64,000 nt of DNA, from assembly GCA_030062745.1 (NCBI GenBank), contig CP099846.1, forward strand, positions 4,526,001 through 4,590,000. The letters run 5' to 3'. The translations under genes were made by a program, and so were the position numbers. Source of the DNA: Capitulum mitella (lineage: Eukaryota; Arthropoda; Thecostraca; Pollicipedomorpha; Pollicipedidae). This document shows positions 38,085 to 50,793 of this stretch, piece after piece (position 1 is the stretch's first letter; each line of letters opens with the position of its first letter). A model generated the notes under the pieces. The model had not been told where the DNA came from, did not search any database, and saw nothing but the letters and a program-made list of their open reading frames with translations.

Positions 38085-38290
38085 TGTGGTCCTGCGTTCC
38101 GGTCTCCGGTGGTCTCTGTTCCGGTCTCGGGTAGTCCTCTGTTCTGGTCTCCGTTGGTCTCTGCTCCGGTCTCCAGTAATCCTCTATTACAGTCGCCTGT
38201 GGTCTCTGTTTAGGTCTCTGGTGTCTCTCTTTACGGGCCTCCGGTGGTGCTCTGTACCGCTCTGTAATGATCCTCTGTAGCGGCCTAGGC
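38085..38290. repeat. Degenerate about 20-bp repeat
   Basis: Variants of GGTCTCYGGTGGTCTCTGTTCC are repeated irregularly. A (CCG)n run at 38475-38502 follows in a GC-rich patch. Confidence 0.8.
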
Positions 38291-39239
38291 GTGCCTGCAC
38301 CTGTACCTGCACAGGTCGTCAGGGCCCACGGTGCCAGCGGACGCACCACTGAGTGGCTGGCGGCCGTAATGAGCCGCCATCGGGCGCCGCCGCCGGCGGC
38401 CGCTGAGCGTCCTCTAGTCCGGAAGCCCTCTCCAGGCGGGCGGGGCGGGCGCACATTCCTGGCCGTCGTCTGGCCGCCGCCGCCGCCGCCGCCGCCGCGA
38501 CGCCACGCGACCACCCGGCAGTGTTTTGGCCCGGACAAAGAGTGTTTGTGGAGCGCTGTTGAGTGCTTTTTGCCGCCTTTGTGTGTGCGCGCAGTGGCAC
38601 GGGTTTTCCTCTGCTCAGCGGCTGCTGGATAGCCCCCCGTTGTGCAGAGCACGACCTTCTGAGAATTAACCATATCGTTTTGTTATTACCCGGAAACTGA
38701 ACAATCAGCTTGACATTAGTTTCAAGTGGTTGTCGTGTTACGTCGTGTGAAAACAGCAGCCATGTATAACTTTATGGTTACCAGGTCTCGCTGCTCAGAC
38801 GTCGTGCACGAGTAACTTCTACATAATCGCCCCTTCCCGGCTACCATGACGGCCATTGAACCAATAACTGTAATTCAAACGTCAAAGTCCGTGAGCTATG
38901 CTAATTGAACGCATCATTTCAGCTACTTTCTGATGTTCAGACCCCATGACTGATCAATGGCGCATTTCAGTACTATGTCTGGAGTGACCTTTGGAAAGCA
39001 ACTGCGCGCCAACTCCAGTATGGGATTGAAGGGAGGCACCGAAATCCCAAACACAATTTTTGTGCCGATGAAGGCCCTGCTGCTCTCGAGAGAGAAAGAT
39101 TCCAGTCATGTGGAGGAGCACAGCTTTAGGGCAGGTTTAGTATTTTCTGAGATAATGAAAAGCAGCATTTGTCCAAACAGTCCTTATATTTCCCGAAACT
39201 TGAAACGGCCTTAGAAGGTCTCTTGGTGCTGGAAACCCT

Positions 39240-39451
39240 CTGTAGTCCGGTGCGTAGTGATGGTGTAGCACGGTGGGTGGTGGCGGAGACTGTTGATGTC
39301 GTCCGGTATGTAGTGGGGGTGTAGTCCGGTATGTAGTGATGGAGTCCGCTGCTGTAGCCCGATGCGTACTGAAGGTGTAGCCTGGTGTGTAGTGATTGAC
39401 ACCGCTGCAGTAGTCCGGTGTGTAGTAATGTTGTAGCCCGGTGTTTAAGAA
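39240..39451. repeat. GTAGTCCGGTGTGTAGTGATG repeat, left part
   Basis: Degenerate units of about 25-30 bp. The array resumes at 40018-40062 after the MITE 39454-40015. Confidence 0.85.
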
Positions 39452-39453
39452 TA

Positions 39454-40015
39454 GCTCCATTTCCATGATAGGATTGGATTACAAGTCGGATTTTCCTTCG
39501 GGAGGAGAATCGGGATTTCAGGTGGCGTGGTCATGACCATACACAGCAAATCCGGATTACATTCGAGATTTTAGAGCCCGGATTACTTCGGGAAATCTCG
39601 GATTAGCCGCCAGTTATGGCGCGTGTGTGGCATTTTCCTTTAGAGCGTACGGAAATCCATTTCCACAGCAGATTATCGGAATGGAATGAGTTGCTGTAAA
39701 GAACTGGTGTTGTGTGAGGTTTGAGAACGTTGCAGTGCCAGTTCACCGTTTGTTTTTCTTTTTGTCAACAAGCCGCCAACAGACAAGAAAATGATTTCTG
39801 CGCGAGCCCTCACGTCGCAGGACACCAAAACAAATGTGGCGCACAATGCTGCTATGTGCTCCCAACTCACGGGTAATCAGGATTCCTTCGCGCTGTCTTC
39901 TTTTTCAGTCCGGCTTCGCAAATCCAATCCAGTTTGCTAAGAGAGATGTTTCCATGACCTCTGAAATCGGGATTTGAAGGGAGATCCGGATCTGCTAGTG
40001 CCATGGAAACGGGGC
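39454..40015. mobile_element. TA-flanked MITE inserted in a minisatellite
   Basis: Inverted ends GCTCCATTTCCATG and GCCCCGTTTCCATG (12 of 14 matching) are flanked by TA on both sides, as for Tc1/mariner-type elements. The flanking DNA is the same short tandem repeat on each side (39240-39451 and 40018-40062), so the 562-bp element interrupts it. The interior has repeated GGATT/AATCC motifs and no credible coding frame. A 3-bp duplication (Harbinger type) cannot be fully excluded. Confidence 0.6.
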
Positions 40016-40062
40016 TAATGCTGTAGCCAGTGTGTAGTGATGTTGTAGCCCGGCGTGCGGTG

Positions 40063-41400
40063 ATGGAGAAGGTGCGGGCCGGAGGCCGAGTGGCGGACTA
40101 TATCGTCCTGCCCGGGGGCGGCGGCGCCCCTCACCGCGCCGAGCAGCCGCTCTAATGAAGAACTGTCTCTCCCGTAATTGGGGGATACGGCCGGGCAAAA
40201 ACGAAAACACCGGCCCAACCTGCTCGAAGGCGGCGACGCGGGAATCGGTGGCGCATATTTCACGCCGATCAAAACCGGGCTTGTTCGCCGGTGATTTACG
40301 CCGTGGAAGGGGGTCGCCGGGCCCAGGGACGGGTTCACCTGTTTGCAGGCCGGCACGTGGTGAATCGGACCACTGGGGCGCGCGTCAGACCGAGTCCGAT
40401 TGTTTCCTGTGGGCGTTGGGGGCGGTCACCGCTGACGCTGTGTATCTGGAGCGGTTCAGGCACGGCGCGGGGGGATGGCGGGCCAGTGTGAGCATAGCGC
40501 ACGGGAGGCTGGCGGTAGCCGTGTCCGCGTGACGGCGGCTGCACGTCTAAAGAGAACATGCTCGAGCATCGCTACGGAATATATGGACAGGAGACGCAGT
40601 GCTGTGACTTGCTTCGCTCCCTGCCAGCATCGGATTGAGCACCGCAACAACTGGCCGTCCACGTGTCCATGAAGAAACTGTCTGAGCGTGTGCAGAATAG
40701 GCTACGTTTGTTAAGAATAACATGTCTCCAAAAAGATAACTTCATGGATTAGACTTTTTTTGGTTTTCGTCAGAAAGGTGGCTTTTGTCGCAGAGAACGT
40801 TACTGGTCGGCTTCATCTATTTTCCTTTCTCCGAAAATTTGCAGCCGGCGAAATCTATGGTTTTGAGGCACATGGTGAACGTAACGGTCACACTGGAAGG
40901 TACGTGACCATCAGCACCTCATTCAGGTTGGAACATGGTAGTTGGCTTGATAATCGGTGACCTGTGATCTTCGCGATGTGACTGCGAAGTTTTTGCCTGA
41001 GCCCTGTGAATTTTTGTGGCGGCCAAGGGGCAACAACGCCTGGCAGTCCGCACGACAACCTGAACTTTATAACTCGGGAATGCACCAGCTTTTATTAGCT
41101 GTGACCTTGCTGATGTTCCTTGTCCGCTCTACCAACGGGACTTTGACCTTGACTTGGAGCAAGAGGGCCGCCAGATTGTTTTTCCTCCTAGCCTCCAGGC
41201 ACGGGAGAGGAAAGAAGCAGGCACGTGCCAGCGACCGCAGCCAGTAGCCAGCTGGCTGATGGAGAAATGGACCTCGAAATCTGTGATCATGGGCTGCGGC
41301 TGAAGGGCACCACTAGAACCGATGCATCATCTCGGTGATGCATTTTGTCTGTTCCTGGAATGTGGCTTTACTGAAACCATTGTACGGATACGACTCATGC
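40063..41400. other. No supported gene
   Basis: There is a GC-rich patch at 40080-40530 and then ordinary DNA. Only short overlapping frames on both strands. Confidence 0.5.
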
Positions 41401-41409
41401 TAGCACGTA

Positions 41410-41830
41410 TCCACCCCAGCTCCGTTCAGATCCTCTCCCGTTCGGTACATATTCTTCCCAGCTGGGTACAAATCCTCCCTGGTTCGGTACAAATCGGCCC
41501 CAGTTCGGTACAGGTCCTTCCCAGTTCGGTACAGATCCTCCCCAGTTCGGCACAGGGCCTCCCCAGTGCAGAACAGGTCCGCCCCGGTTCGGTACAGATC
41601 CTCCCCAGTTCGGCACAGGTCCTCCCCGGTTCGGTACAGATCCTCCCCGGTTCGGCACAGGTCCTCCCCGGTTCGGTACAGATCCTCCCCAGTTCGGCAC
41701 AGGTCCTCCCCGGTTCGGTACAGATCCTCCCCAGTTCGGCACAGGTCCTCCCCGGTTCGGTACAGATCCTCCCCAGTTCGGCACAGGTCCTCCCCGGTTC
41801 GGTACAGATCCTCCCCAGTCCGGTACCAGC
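41410..41830. repeat. 21-bp minisatellite with 42-bp dimers
   Basis: Units of CAGTTCGGTACAGATCCTCCC alternate with a CGGCACAGGTCCTCC variant, giving a regular 42-bp dimer from about 41570. Because 21 is a multiple of 3, frames are open on both strands, up to 323 codons on the plus strand. They reflect the repeat. Confidence 0.97.
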
Positions 41831-42059
41831 GCAGCGGGCGGTGGCGGCTCGGTCCGCCGCTGCCGGACCGGCGACATCTCCGGAGCCATTGTCAGCCGGC
41901 GCCGGCCGACACGCTCCACTTGCTGACCACGCTGCACTGTTGCACGGCTGCAGTGTTGCACTGTTGCACGCGGCCACGGCCCCGTCACTGTCCAGTGCAT
42001 GGGCGGCGGCGGCGGCGGCGTCCCCACGCCCGGAACAGCGTCAAAACATCCGGCACCTG

Positions 42060-42240
42060 GTCCCCGGCCGGCCCTGCGGTGTCAGGGTTCTGCCAGCCCC
42101 AGGCCCGCCCTGCGGTGTCGGGGCTCTGCCAGTCCCCGGCCGGCCCTGCGGTGTCGGGGCTCTGCCAGTCCCCAGCCGGCCCTGCGGTGTCAGGGTTCTG
42201 CCAGTACCCCCGGCCCGCCCTGCGGTGTCAGGGTGTCGAC
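42060..42240. repeat. 36-bp minisatellite, five units
   Basis: Units with core CCTGCGGTGTCAGGGTTCTG, in variants CAGGGTT and GGGGCTC. It lies about 230 bp after the 21-bp array. Confidence 0.95.
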
Positions 42241-42299
42241 CGGTACCCCGCTCCGGAGACTGTCAGGCTCCGGACAGAGGCAATAAAGTCTGAGGCCGG

Positions 42300-45200
42300 C
42301 CACCCCTGGTCAAGGTCTGTAACTATCTGTTCGTTATATACGCTCACTGCAGACGATCCATCCGCCTGTTAGTGAGTGTTTTTCAGCCAGTGTGTCTGCT
42401 TACATAATCTCATCGTTACTCCTCTATACGCGGCTCTGAACGGGAATTTCGTTTTTTTCCTTTTGGTTCTGTCGTCACGTTATGTAAGCAAACGACATTA
42501 CGATGTATCCTTCAGCTTCAGATGTATCCATCGCGTTTATTTCTGTAGTAATAAACGCGATGCTTTGTTTCTTTTGTTTCCTTGTGCCAATCAAGTTCCC
42601 TGGAGGTCCTGTGTGGATTGGGAGAACATGAACCCTTAACTCGTCTCAGATATTGTAGCATTTTCTATGACAGTGATTAGAGAAAAACGGTATCATATCT
42701 TAATCACCCTCCTCCACCCCTCCCCCCAAAAAAAAATCGAAAATCATCAGCCATACCCAGTTAGGTTTTGCATAACCATCTGTTTCACAGGAACCGACTC
42801 ATCAATGACACCTGAAGGAGGCTTTAAACAAGCCTTGTGACCATTTCGAGTAATTGCTGTGGTTTCGAAAGTGTTTATCACGCTATATTGAATGTGCAAT
42901 CAAGGTAGGTCAGAGCCCTCATCTGCAAATATATTTTCAATGTCAAGAACACACAACGATGTATGGAAAGGGTTGCCTGAAAATCTGTCCATGGCCTTCC
43001 CTGCATACCATATTTGGTCCCATTCCCATCGTCTGTGGACGGAAGCAAGCTGTTCAGCATCATGAAAAGGAACAGCACGTTAACTGAATACATGTCCAAA
43101 CTGACTACTGGAGTGCCGTTCTCTTAACCATTTGCGTGCTGTTTATGGCATCGTGCAAATAGTGTTTATGCAAGGCAGCTCCTGGCTTATACAAGGTGGA
43201 CATCGATATCGTCTGTTGTGCTGCAGATGGCGTTACGTCGCGGAAACAATACAGATATCCACGTATGGCTGCAAGCCAGACACATGCGCGACAAATAATG
43301 AGAGCGCGTCTGTCGTGTGAGGCGCAGCCTTGTTAATACAAGACCGAGTACGGTCGGATAATGGTGCATTATTTTTTACGCTGTTGCTGTGTGGTGTGCA
43401 GGTCTGCGTTGCCTAGCAGAGCCACAAGACCGCCAGGTGGACGCCCACCCAGGCTTGTATCGCTGGTGAAGACGCCGTTCGAAGCGGCGGTCATGTGCAG
43501 CACGCGGAGGTCGGGCCTGACTCAGATCTGCCCCCCGGGACCGCCGGAGGTCTGTTTGTTGACTCGGCGCCGGCCGTCTCAGAGTGACCGGCGGCGACGA
43601 CGCCGGCGACGGTCCGACCGGGCCCGGCGCCGCGTCGGCTGGCCGCAGCCGGAACTGGACAACTTCCGGCGGCGGGCGGAGCCGGAAATGTCCCGGGACC
43701 GGTGCGGGAGGGCACCGGTATTATCCGGGGCGGAGGGGATCAAAACGGGCTGCGGCAAGGACGGATGGCGCCTGCGACACTGAACCCCGCACAGCAAAAG
43801 AGACCACCCAAATATGAACTGATGTCAGTCCAGCAGAGCTCAGAACAGTTTTCTGTTCCGGTTTCCCTGGAAATGAGTTCAACCCAAATCAGGTCGTCTG
43901 GCTATGACCGTGCACTGATGACAGTTTCAGTTTTACTGGTCACTTAAAAAAAATGCCGCACGAGTTCATCGCCGCTCCAGACATATTCTGTCAGTGAATC
44001 CAGACGGCTGCCACCGCCCTTGATAAGGAGTCGTATAACGGAGTCCGGTGTGTGGCAACCACTGGTTTGTGTTTGTTCCAGATGTTTGCCAGAACGGGCA
44101 CCTGTTCTGGCCCGAGACCGAAAGGGTCGGCTCATAGCCGATCCCATGGCGGCCGTGTCGTGCAGCTGAACAGCACGATAAGATCCTCCAGCGCTATCTG
44201 GCTCCATGCCTGGTGCGAACATTACTCCACGTTTGGAAACACTGGGAGTGCAGGGTCAGAGGAAACGCAACAAGCTCGGCTCAGCATGGGTTCCGAACCC
44301 AATACTAACCACTTCTACACACTCTGTGTAAATTGGAGAATGAAAAAAGACAGATATGAGCAGGCCAGCGGAGGAGATTAATGTGGCAGTCAGGACCACT
44401 CGTAGATAAAGCGACGCAAAATTCAATGGAATGATTCTGCTGCACGTCGTCCAACAAATTCTTTGCCCACACCGTCAGACTTCTTGACGATGGCCACTTC
44501 CCCTGCAGGCTTCCACATCACTGCTCAGGGGACATCGAACCTCTTGGGGCTACATTACACTTGGAAATGATCTTCATTGGGACACCAGCTGCTGCCTTCA
44601 AAGCAGCCAGGGAGGAGCCAAAGGAATATCTCGGCAACACTCCATCCCTGCTTATGCGGGGGAAGCTGAGCTGCAAAGAGACGTGTGCAAACCTCCGGAA
44701 AGCAGGCAGAAACCGGCGAGTCGTGTGAATGCTTCATTGCTTTTTGATGGCTCCTAATCACATTGCATGAAGAAACACCTCCAGGGGCATTTCAAGCAAA
44801 TCAAAATACGTTCCTAAATTCGTGCCTTAATTCCTGAATCGAGAGCCGTTTGGGAATCATTTCGAAATGAACGTCATCGCATGGAATTCAGAGGGAGCTG
44901 AGATTTTGCGCAAAGTGCTCCCAGCACGAGACGGGAGCGAGCCGACTGTTTGCTCTCCTACGCCGCTCGCCACAGCCTCTGAGTCGTCCGCGACGCGCCG
45001 AGGACGTCGCCCCGGCCGCTGTCGGCCTCGACGTTCGTCAGCTGTCGACCCGGACGGTCTCGACGATCGTCGGCCGTTTACCCAGACGTCTCCGTCGACG
45101 GCCTGCCGCCGACGGCGCGCCAAGAACAATGCCGTGTAGAGAGGGGCAGACGACACAGACTGACAAGGTTCGGCACGTCCCTCTGAGCAGGGCGTCAGTG

Positions 45201-46088
45201 CGAGGGAGAAGACAACAGATAACAGAGCCCGGGAAGTTCGACGCGCTCGCCCGGGTTGGGTTGGACATTGCTAAAGTGGAGAGAAAGAACAAACGGATAT
45301 GGTGAAGAAGTAGACAGAAAGGAACAAACGGATAAAGTAGAGGTAGCCGTAGACTTCGAGCTAGTTTTAAAACACTGTACGACATGACTGATTCCAAGAA
45401 AAGTTTCTTGACCAGATATCAAAAACCGCCTATCAGTACCAATGGTGGTCATTTTTATGGTACGCAGCTGATGGCATCGACATACATGTGTTCCTTTGAA
45501 CACACTTGCTCTGTGCGTTTTCGGGAATGCTGACATAAAATACGTTTGGACGTATGGACCGTGTGGACCGTATGAGTCGTGCTGCATGACGGTGGCTGAA
45601 AACCTTTTGTGTGAACTAACGTCATGCAATCTGAAGGAATTCAGGAAGCAGGATAGGCATGATATTTTCGACGACATCCTCGAGTCTGGCAATTCTCTAC
45701 GTCGATTTCTGTCGGCTATCTGAGACCATGGTAGTCATTCGTACTCAAACGAAAGAAAACCGAAACAAGGCGAACAACAAAATGTATTTGGTAAGCAACA
45801 CGCTTTCAACAACAATGCAGCGACGGGACTAGATACTGCCACTGTAACGACGCAGTCAGTAAGACCAGCTAAACACCTCGATAGCCAAGATGACGAACAG
45901 AAACCCCCATGCCACCGCACACGACCGTATTGCTTCAGATTTACCCAAGCAGCGCCTTGATAAGGCGCTGAATGTGAGGAAAACTAAACTCGCAGGATAC
46001 GTGACTATTTAAAGCTGGTCATGATATCTGTACGCCTGCTGGCTTATCGCCGTTCGCCCCCGCCATTTCACCGCAGGGCCGCCGGCGG

Positions 46089-46131
<43 letters not shown>

Positions 46132-47331
46132 ACCGGGCGGGTTTCCACTGTCGCCGGCCGGCGGCGGCGGTCTTCAGACGGCCCGGTCACGAGCTGGCCG
46201 GCCCGGCCAGCGTCGTGACCGACTCGGCGGACCGCCACAAAGCCGGCGCCGGCCCGATTCTGGAAACGATTGAGCAGCGAATCGGTAACGAGCGGCGGCC
46301 GCCGACCGCCGTGACGCCGGCTAAAGACTGCGACAGGGGTTAAACAGTCAACTCACGGGCGGGCTGACTGGGGGAGACAGAAGTTAAACGGTCAGAGTCA
46401 CAAACGTCCTGGCTGGGAGGCAAGCACTGGTTAAATGGCGCAATTCTCGGACAGCCTCACGAAGGCCGTGGCTAAATGGTCCAACTCACGGATAGTCCAG
46501 GTGCGACCAGAAACTGGTTAAATGGCCTACCTCACTGGAGGACTGGCCTTCGGCTAGCGGCTGGGGAGGACAGAGAGAACGAGCATCTTATCTGTGAAAG
46601 ATGAAGTACAGGAATCATTCAGTCACCTTTGGTTTGGAGCCTTGCGCTGTGTGTGGCGGCGGCGCCTCACGTGCGGAGGAACTGGTCGCTGTCATCAGTC
46701 GGCGGCGCAGACGGCGGAGGGGTGAGGGGACTCCTCGAGCGTCGTCCCTCGTCCCCGTCCGAGTCCGAGTCAGTCCGCGCCGACCGGCGACTCTGACTCC
46801 AGCGCAGAAACTGTCGGCAGAGAGACAGAGGAGTTCTCTGAGCCGCGGGCCGTAGCATGGTCAGCACATGACGGGTCAGCAGGGGTCATCTGTTATTGAG
46901 CTGGCCCAAAATTCGTTTTTGCAGTCGGCAGCACTAACTTACTACTACACACCACTACACATTTAATCATAATTTATTGATCATTTGTTTAAGTTTCCTT
47001 TTTTATTTTTAACACTATTATGTACTGCTAAGCGAGGACCATGCTCAGACATCAAACTGCGGGGGACTAGGTATGCCACTACCATCAGATGATGACCAGT
47101 TTTGTTTGCATTCGTAGACAACCGCTCATTTTATATCATTACGTCAACCGTCTACTCGCGTCTGGGCTCTGCATATGGCCGCCAGATGACGTCGCGTCAG
47201 TGGCACCAGAGCACTGATCACTGATGGCGGCTTTCTAGCCCGCTCTTGGCTTGCAGGCGGCAATATTGCCACTGGACGCCAGGACTTTCAACGTGGGGGG
47301 CACGAAATGAGCCGTCATTTGCGCCGAGCGT
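42300..47331. other. No supported gene
   Basis: Mixed DNA with GC-rich patches at 43490-43760 and 44930-45120. A (CGG)n run of about 14 units spans 46090-46131. Degenerate GGTTAAA.GGTC repeats lie at 46330-46560. Frames at 45195-45692 (minus) and 44434-44727 (plus) are noted but unsupported. Confidence 0.5.
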
Positions 47332-48550
47332 TTAACCCTATTCCCGGCAGGGGGGGGCGGAATCCGCCCCCCCCTCGGGTTTTTTGCTTGCCAATTCCAG
47401 GCTTTTTAACGCAGCTTCACGAAACTTGGTGACTTTTCCTAGCTATTCCTTCTACGCGCCGAGACAAAATTTCGAAATTCTATTTTGCTCAGGGGCGGAG
47501 CCAGGCAACGTTTTTGGGAGGCACCTCAGGTCATTTTTGGCCATGTTGAGGGTAAAAGGAAAATGTCTGCCAAAAACAGAGTTTTTAAGATAGAACTTAA
47601 AACTTTATATGAATATATAGCTAAATAGTTGGGCAGTGTGCATATGTAATTTTGTTTATCTGAGATCACTTTACAAGGTCAGGTCAAGGTCAAAAGTCAA
47701 AATTTGTTTTTTTGCAATAATTTCGGCACCGTTTTTTCAAATGCCAAACCCGGAATATATATGACGCAGAAAGATGCCCTCTACTTGTGTAGCAAGTTTC
47801 AGCTTGATATCAGGTCGGGTCACGGAGCTATGACCTAAAATGTCAGTGCACGTATCCTATATCGCAAAAGCCAAAAAATGAATTTTTTGGAATAGAGTGA
47901 ATTTAATCGATTAAAAACGTTTACAGATAATATTGAATGCACACGACATCATTCCAGGTGACCCCAAGGTCACTGGAGGTCATTTAAGGTCAAAAGTCAC
48001 AAGTTGATCTGAGAAACGTGTGACCATGACAGTTCCCCCTTTCTCATGTCCCTGGCACCGCCTATGCTAACATTATACAAACATTGTAATGCGATTTGTA
48101 CTTCTTTAGCATAACATGACTAGCAGAAGCTAAAAAAGTGTTTTTACCTTTTTTGTTCATTCCGTTATTAGAAAACTTACCCCCCTATTTTTGAAACCCT
48201 GTGAACGCCCATGAATTTTCTCAAAATTTCAGATTTGCATACCCATGGTAAAAGCCCTATCCATAATCTCTCGATTGATGCCAGTTTCATCGAAATCGGT
48301 CCATAAACAACGGAGTTATAAGAAGTCAAAAAGTACCCCCCATTTTGACATTTTTGCCCCCCTGTATCCACAAATTTCAAAATTTTGAAAATTTCTTTTT
48401 ATCAAAATGTAGTTCACGTCACGGCAAATCGATTGCCGTTTGTTGCGATGAAATCGGATAAGTAGTTCTCGAGATCTCAGGGGGGGGCCGAATCCGCCCC
48501 CCCCTGCCGGGAATCGGCCATACCGTCTAGCCCTCCGGGAATAGGGTTAA
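47332..48550 (-). mobile_element. piggyBac-type MITE, family 1, second full-length copy
   Basis: A 1,219-bp element in inverted orientation to 36768-37993, again flanked by TTAA with CCCTATTCCCGG ends. The short end is on the left and the long (28-bp extended) end is on the right. Palindromes lie at 47350-47374 and 48480-48504. It lies about 0.4 kb beyond the last recognised exon of copy 2. The high similarity to the other copy suggests recent activity by a transposase encoded elsewhere. Confidence 0.9.
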
Positions 48551-48954
48551 ACGAACCTAAAATCTGCAACGAAGGATGACAACGTCGCGACTTTTGATGC
48601 GGTTGTTTGTGCACGCCTGTGCAGCGCAGACATACGACTCACATAACCATCACGCCTGTTACCATCCTTCAAAGGCATCAGCGCAACACCCTCGGTCCAA
48701 ACCTCTGGCTGTGTCGGCTCCACAAACCGTCATCCGCCGACAGCTGGGGGGCCAACTCGGTGGGCGGCCGTCGCAGCCGCAGTATCAATAAATAGCCCGG
48801 CCGTGTTCCGATCGAATGGGCCCCACTGAGCCGCAGCAGTGATATCATCGCCACCGGGGGCCTGCGCGCACCGAGTAAACATCCTCTTCAGATGACGTCA
48901 CCGAGCCCAGACCGCCCACACCAATTGAAACAATCGGCCTGTAGCGTGCTGAAA

Positions 48955-49164
48955 TCATCCCGCGGCGGGCAGCAAATTGGGGAGGGGGGCGCGAAAGCCA
49001 CCCACCGATCGCCTGAGGGGGAAGTCCCGGCCGGTGCGCGGAGTGCCCGGCGGCCGCTTCCTCAGCACGAAGCTGTAGTCGCCGGTGGATTCCCACTCGT
49101 GCTGGATCACCAGTGGGCAGTCGTCCGGGTGTAGCTTGCGCTCAAACCCGATCGACCGGCAAAC
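48955..49164 (-). CDS. RA domain 2, C-terminal exon, copy 2 (possibly terminal)
   Basis: It follows an acceptor TTTTCTAG and enters in phase 0, joining the previous exon as VYE|VCRSIGFERK. It encodes the last strands of an RA domain, including LHPDDCPLVIQHEWE and YSFVLRKRPPGTP. This resembles the end of afadin-type RA domains, where an acidic-CPL motif precedes a W and a FxLxxR strand. The frame can run to an in-frame TGA at 48957-48955 (69 codons). Alternatively, a donor TCG|GTGGGT at 49006/49005 would give a 159-nt internal exon. I cannot choose between these, and no later exon was recognised. Confidence 0.75.
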   Translation of the reverse strand, partial: VCRSIGFERKLHPDDCPLVIQHEWESTGDYSFVLRKRPPGTPRTGRDFPLRRSVGGFRAPLPNLLPAAG

Positions 49165-49319
49165 CTAGAAAAGACCATTTCTAAAATTTAGCGTGATGCT
49201 GCGGGACTGATTAATGTATAACGCACTTGGATTCTCAGAACTTTGCTTCTTCTGATCTTTCAACTCTAGTCCTGGGGCAACAAGAATCAACCGGAAACAA
49301 CAGAGTAATTTTTACCCAC

Positions 49320-49433
49320 CTCGTAGACGCTGAAGAGGTTGACGCTTTCTGTCGAGTTGTAGCAGTTCAGCAGCAGCTGGATCATCTGGTCTACTGTTGT
49401 TCGCTCAGAGACCAACAGGCTCTTGTACTTGGA
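49320..49433 (-). CDS. RA domain 2, central exon, copy 2
   Basis: This exon is exactly 114 nt (38 codons, phase 0 to 0), with acceptor ATTGCAG and donor GAG|GTGGGT. The product contains SKYKSLLVSERTTVDQMIQ and LLLNCYNS, ending FSVYE. It is the typical RA helix flanked by strands. It joins the 49815 exon upstream and the 49164 exon downstream without a frame break. No copy-1 counterpart is in the window. Confidence 0.85.
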
Positions 49434-49814
49434 CTGCAATGCACAGTCGCAGCATTACATGATGAAATACCAAACATCCCTGAAGCGGATTCACTGTTTC
49501 AAACAAGTAAATTCAGCCTTTAACAGGAAAGGTTGTTCCAGGGATGGCATCACAAGGACCCAGATCGTTCATGTAATTGGCGTATAATGCTTCTTTCTGG
49601 CCCGCAGGTTTTTTGCTGCTTTTGGTGTTTTTTTTGTCTGCTGGTACAGGTTATTGCCGACAAATACACAATTCGCTCGTGCGTAAGAAGCGCCGAAAAA
49701 ACACGCGACCTGTGGAAACAGTATTATTTGTCGTTCCACATTCGACGGATATTCCTTTGGCATCCTCGTCAACACAGGTTTGTTAATGAGCATGCAGTTT
49801 ATCCTCCAACTTAC

Positions 49815-49878
49815 CTCAGCCATGAGCACACTGTCGAAAACCTTCACCAGACCGCCGTGTCTCATGCGAATAGTAAAT
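49815..49878 (-). CDS. Exon joining RA domain 1 to RA domain 2, copy 2
   Basis: This is a 64-nt exon: one base completes an Arg codon, then 21 codons follow. The acceptor is GTGTTTCAG and the donor is GAG|GTAAGT. It encodes FTIRMRHGG, the last strand of RA1, and LVKVFDSVLMAE, the first strand of RA2. The two RA modules are therefore adjacent with almost no linker. It accepts the phase-2 exit of the 50794 exon (AG|A). Confidence 0.85.
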
Positions 49879-50438
49879 CTGAAACACACATTGACGATGA
49901 CACTTACATGATAAGGGTGCTACTAACATCAACCTTCCAAGACGTACGACAATGATGTCGTCTTGCAAGAAGCTCCAAGAGCTTGCAACGACGCAATTTC
50001 ACTGAACTTGCGCAAAACCGTGCTCCATTTCCGGCGCGATACGTCAGTCGGCGCAGCAGCTCCACATACAGGCAGACTGACGACGAGTCGGCGCCAGGCT
50101 GTTTCCGATCAAAAGGAATGCGTCGGCTCAGACCGCCCCGGGGCATGGGACGCCACAGCCGGGGCCGGCCGGCTGTCGGCTGCGGTTTTGCCGAGCCGAT
50201 TAGCCGGAAACGGCTCAATTTGCTAACTGCGCCGACCGCGCCCGGCCGGCGCTCCCACGGGACCGTCCAGGCTGGGTGGTCCCGGCCGGCGGCGGTCCTG
50301 GACCAGAGCTGGCGACTCTGACGTGGTCTCGTCGTCCCCTGGACCGCCGGTCACCTCGTGACGTTTGAGGTATGACCATCACTGGTCGCTTCGCTCCAGG
50401 AGCGACGCGTCGCGTTCAGTTCCGCCATACGGCAACTC

Positions 50439-50698
50439 CCCAGTGACGGTCACGTCCAAGTCCGCCCGACTACAGCCCCCAGTGACGCGCCACGTCCAGC
50501 TCTGCCCGACTACAGCCCCCAGTGACGCGCCACGTCCAGCTCTGCCCGACTACAGCTCCTCAGTGACGCGTCACGCCCAGCTCTGCCCGACTACAGCTGC
50601 CCAGTGACGCATCACGCCCAGCTCTGCCCGACTACAGCCCCCAGTGACGCGTCACGTCCAGCCCTGCCCGACTACAGCTCCCCAGTGACGTGCATGGC
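50439..50698. repeat. 40-bp minisatellite, about 6.5 units
   Basis: Units with core CAGTGACGCGYCACGYCCAG and TGCCCGACTACAG. It lies about 100 bp from the exon at 50794, within an intron of copy 2. Confidence 0.95.
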
Positions 50699-50793
50699 CA
50701 GTACTGGTCTGCGGTGGCTGGAGGTCTCGGCACGGGCTGGACTGACCCGGGGGAAGGGCCGGTGTCGTGACGGAGGACGCCGGCGGCACTCAC

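Noticed and set aside
41322-42372. Long plus-strand (323 and 268 codons) and minus-strand (210 and 183 codons) frames
   Set aside because: The periods of 21 and 36 bp keep every frame open. The content is pure repeat followed by GC-rich DNA.
44434-44727. Plus-strand 97-codon frame ending GKLSCKETCANLRKAGRN
   Set aside because: It lacks a suitable start, homology and splice signals. It remains only a weak candidate.
45195-45723. Opposing frames of 165 (minus) and 75 (plus) codons
   Set aside because: They overlap on both strands without a recognised domain. Average composition makes chance plausible.
46090-46131. (CGG)n considered as a coding polyglycine or polyarginine tract
   Set aside because: There is no surrounding exon. 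It is a microsatellite in a GC-rich patch.
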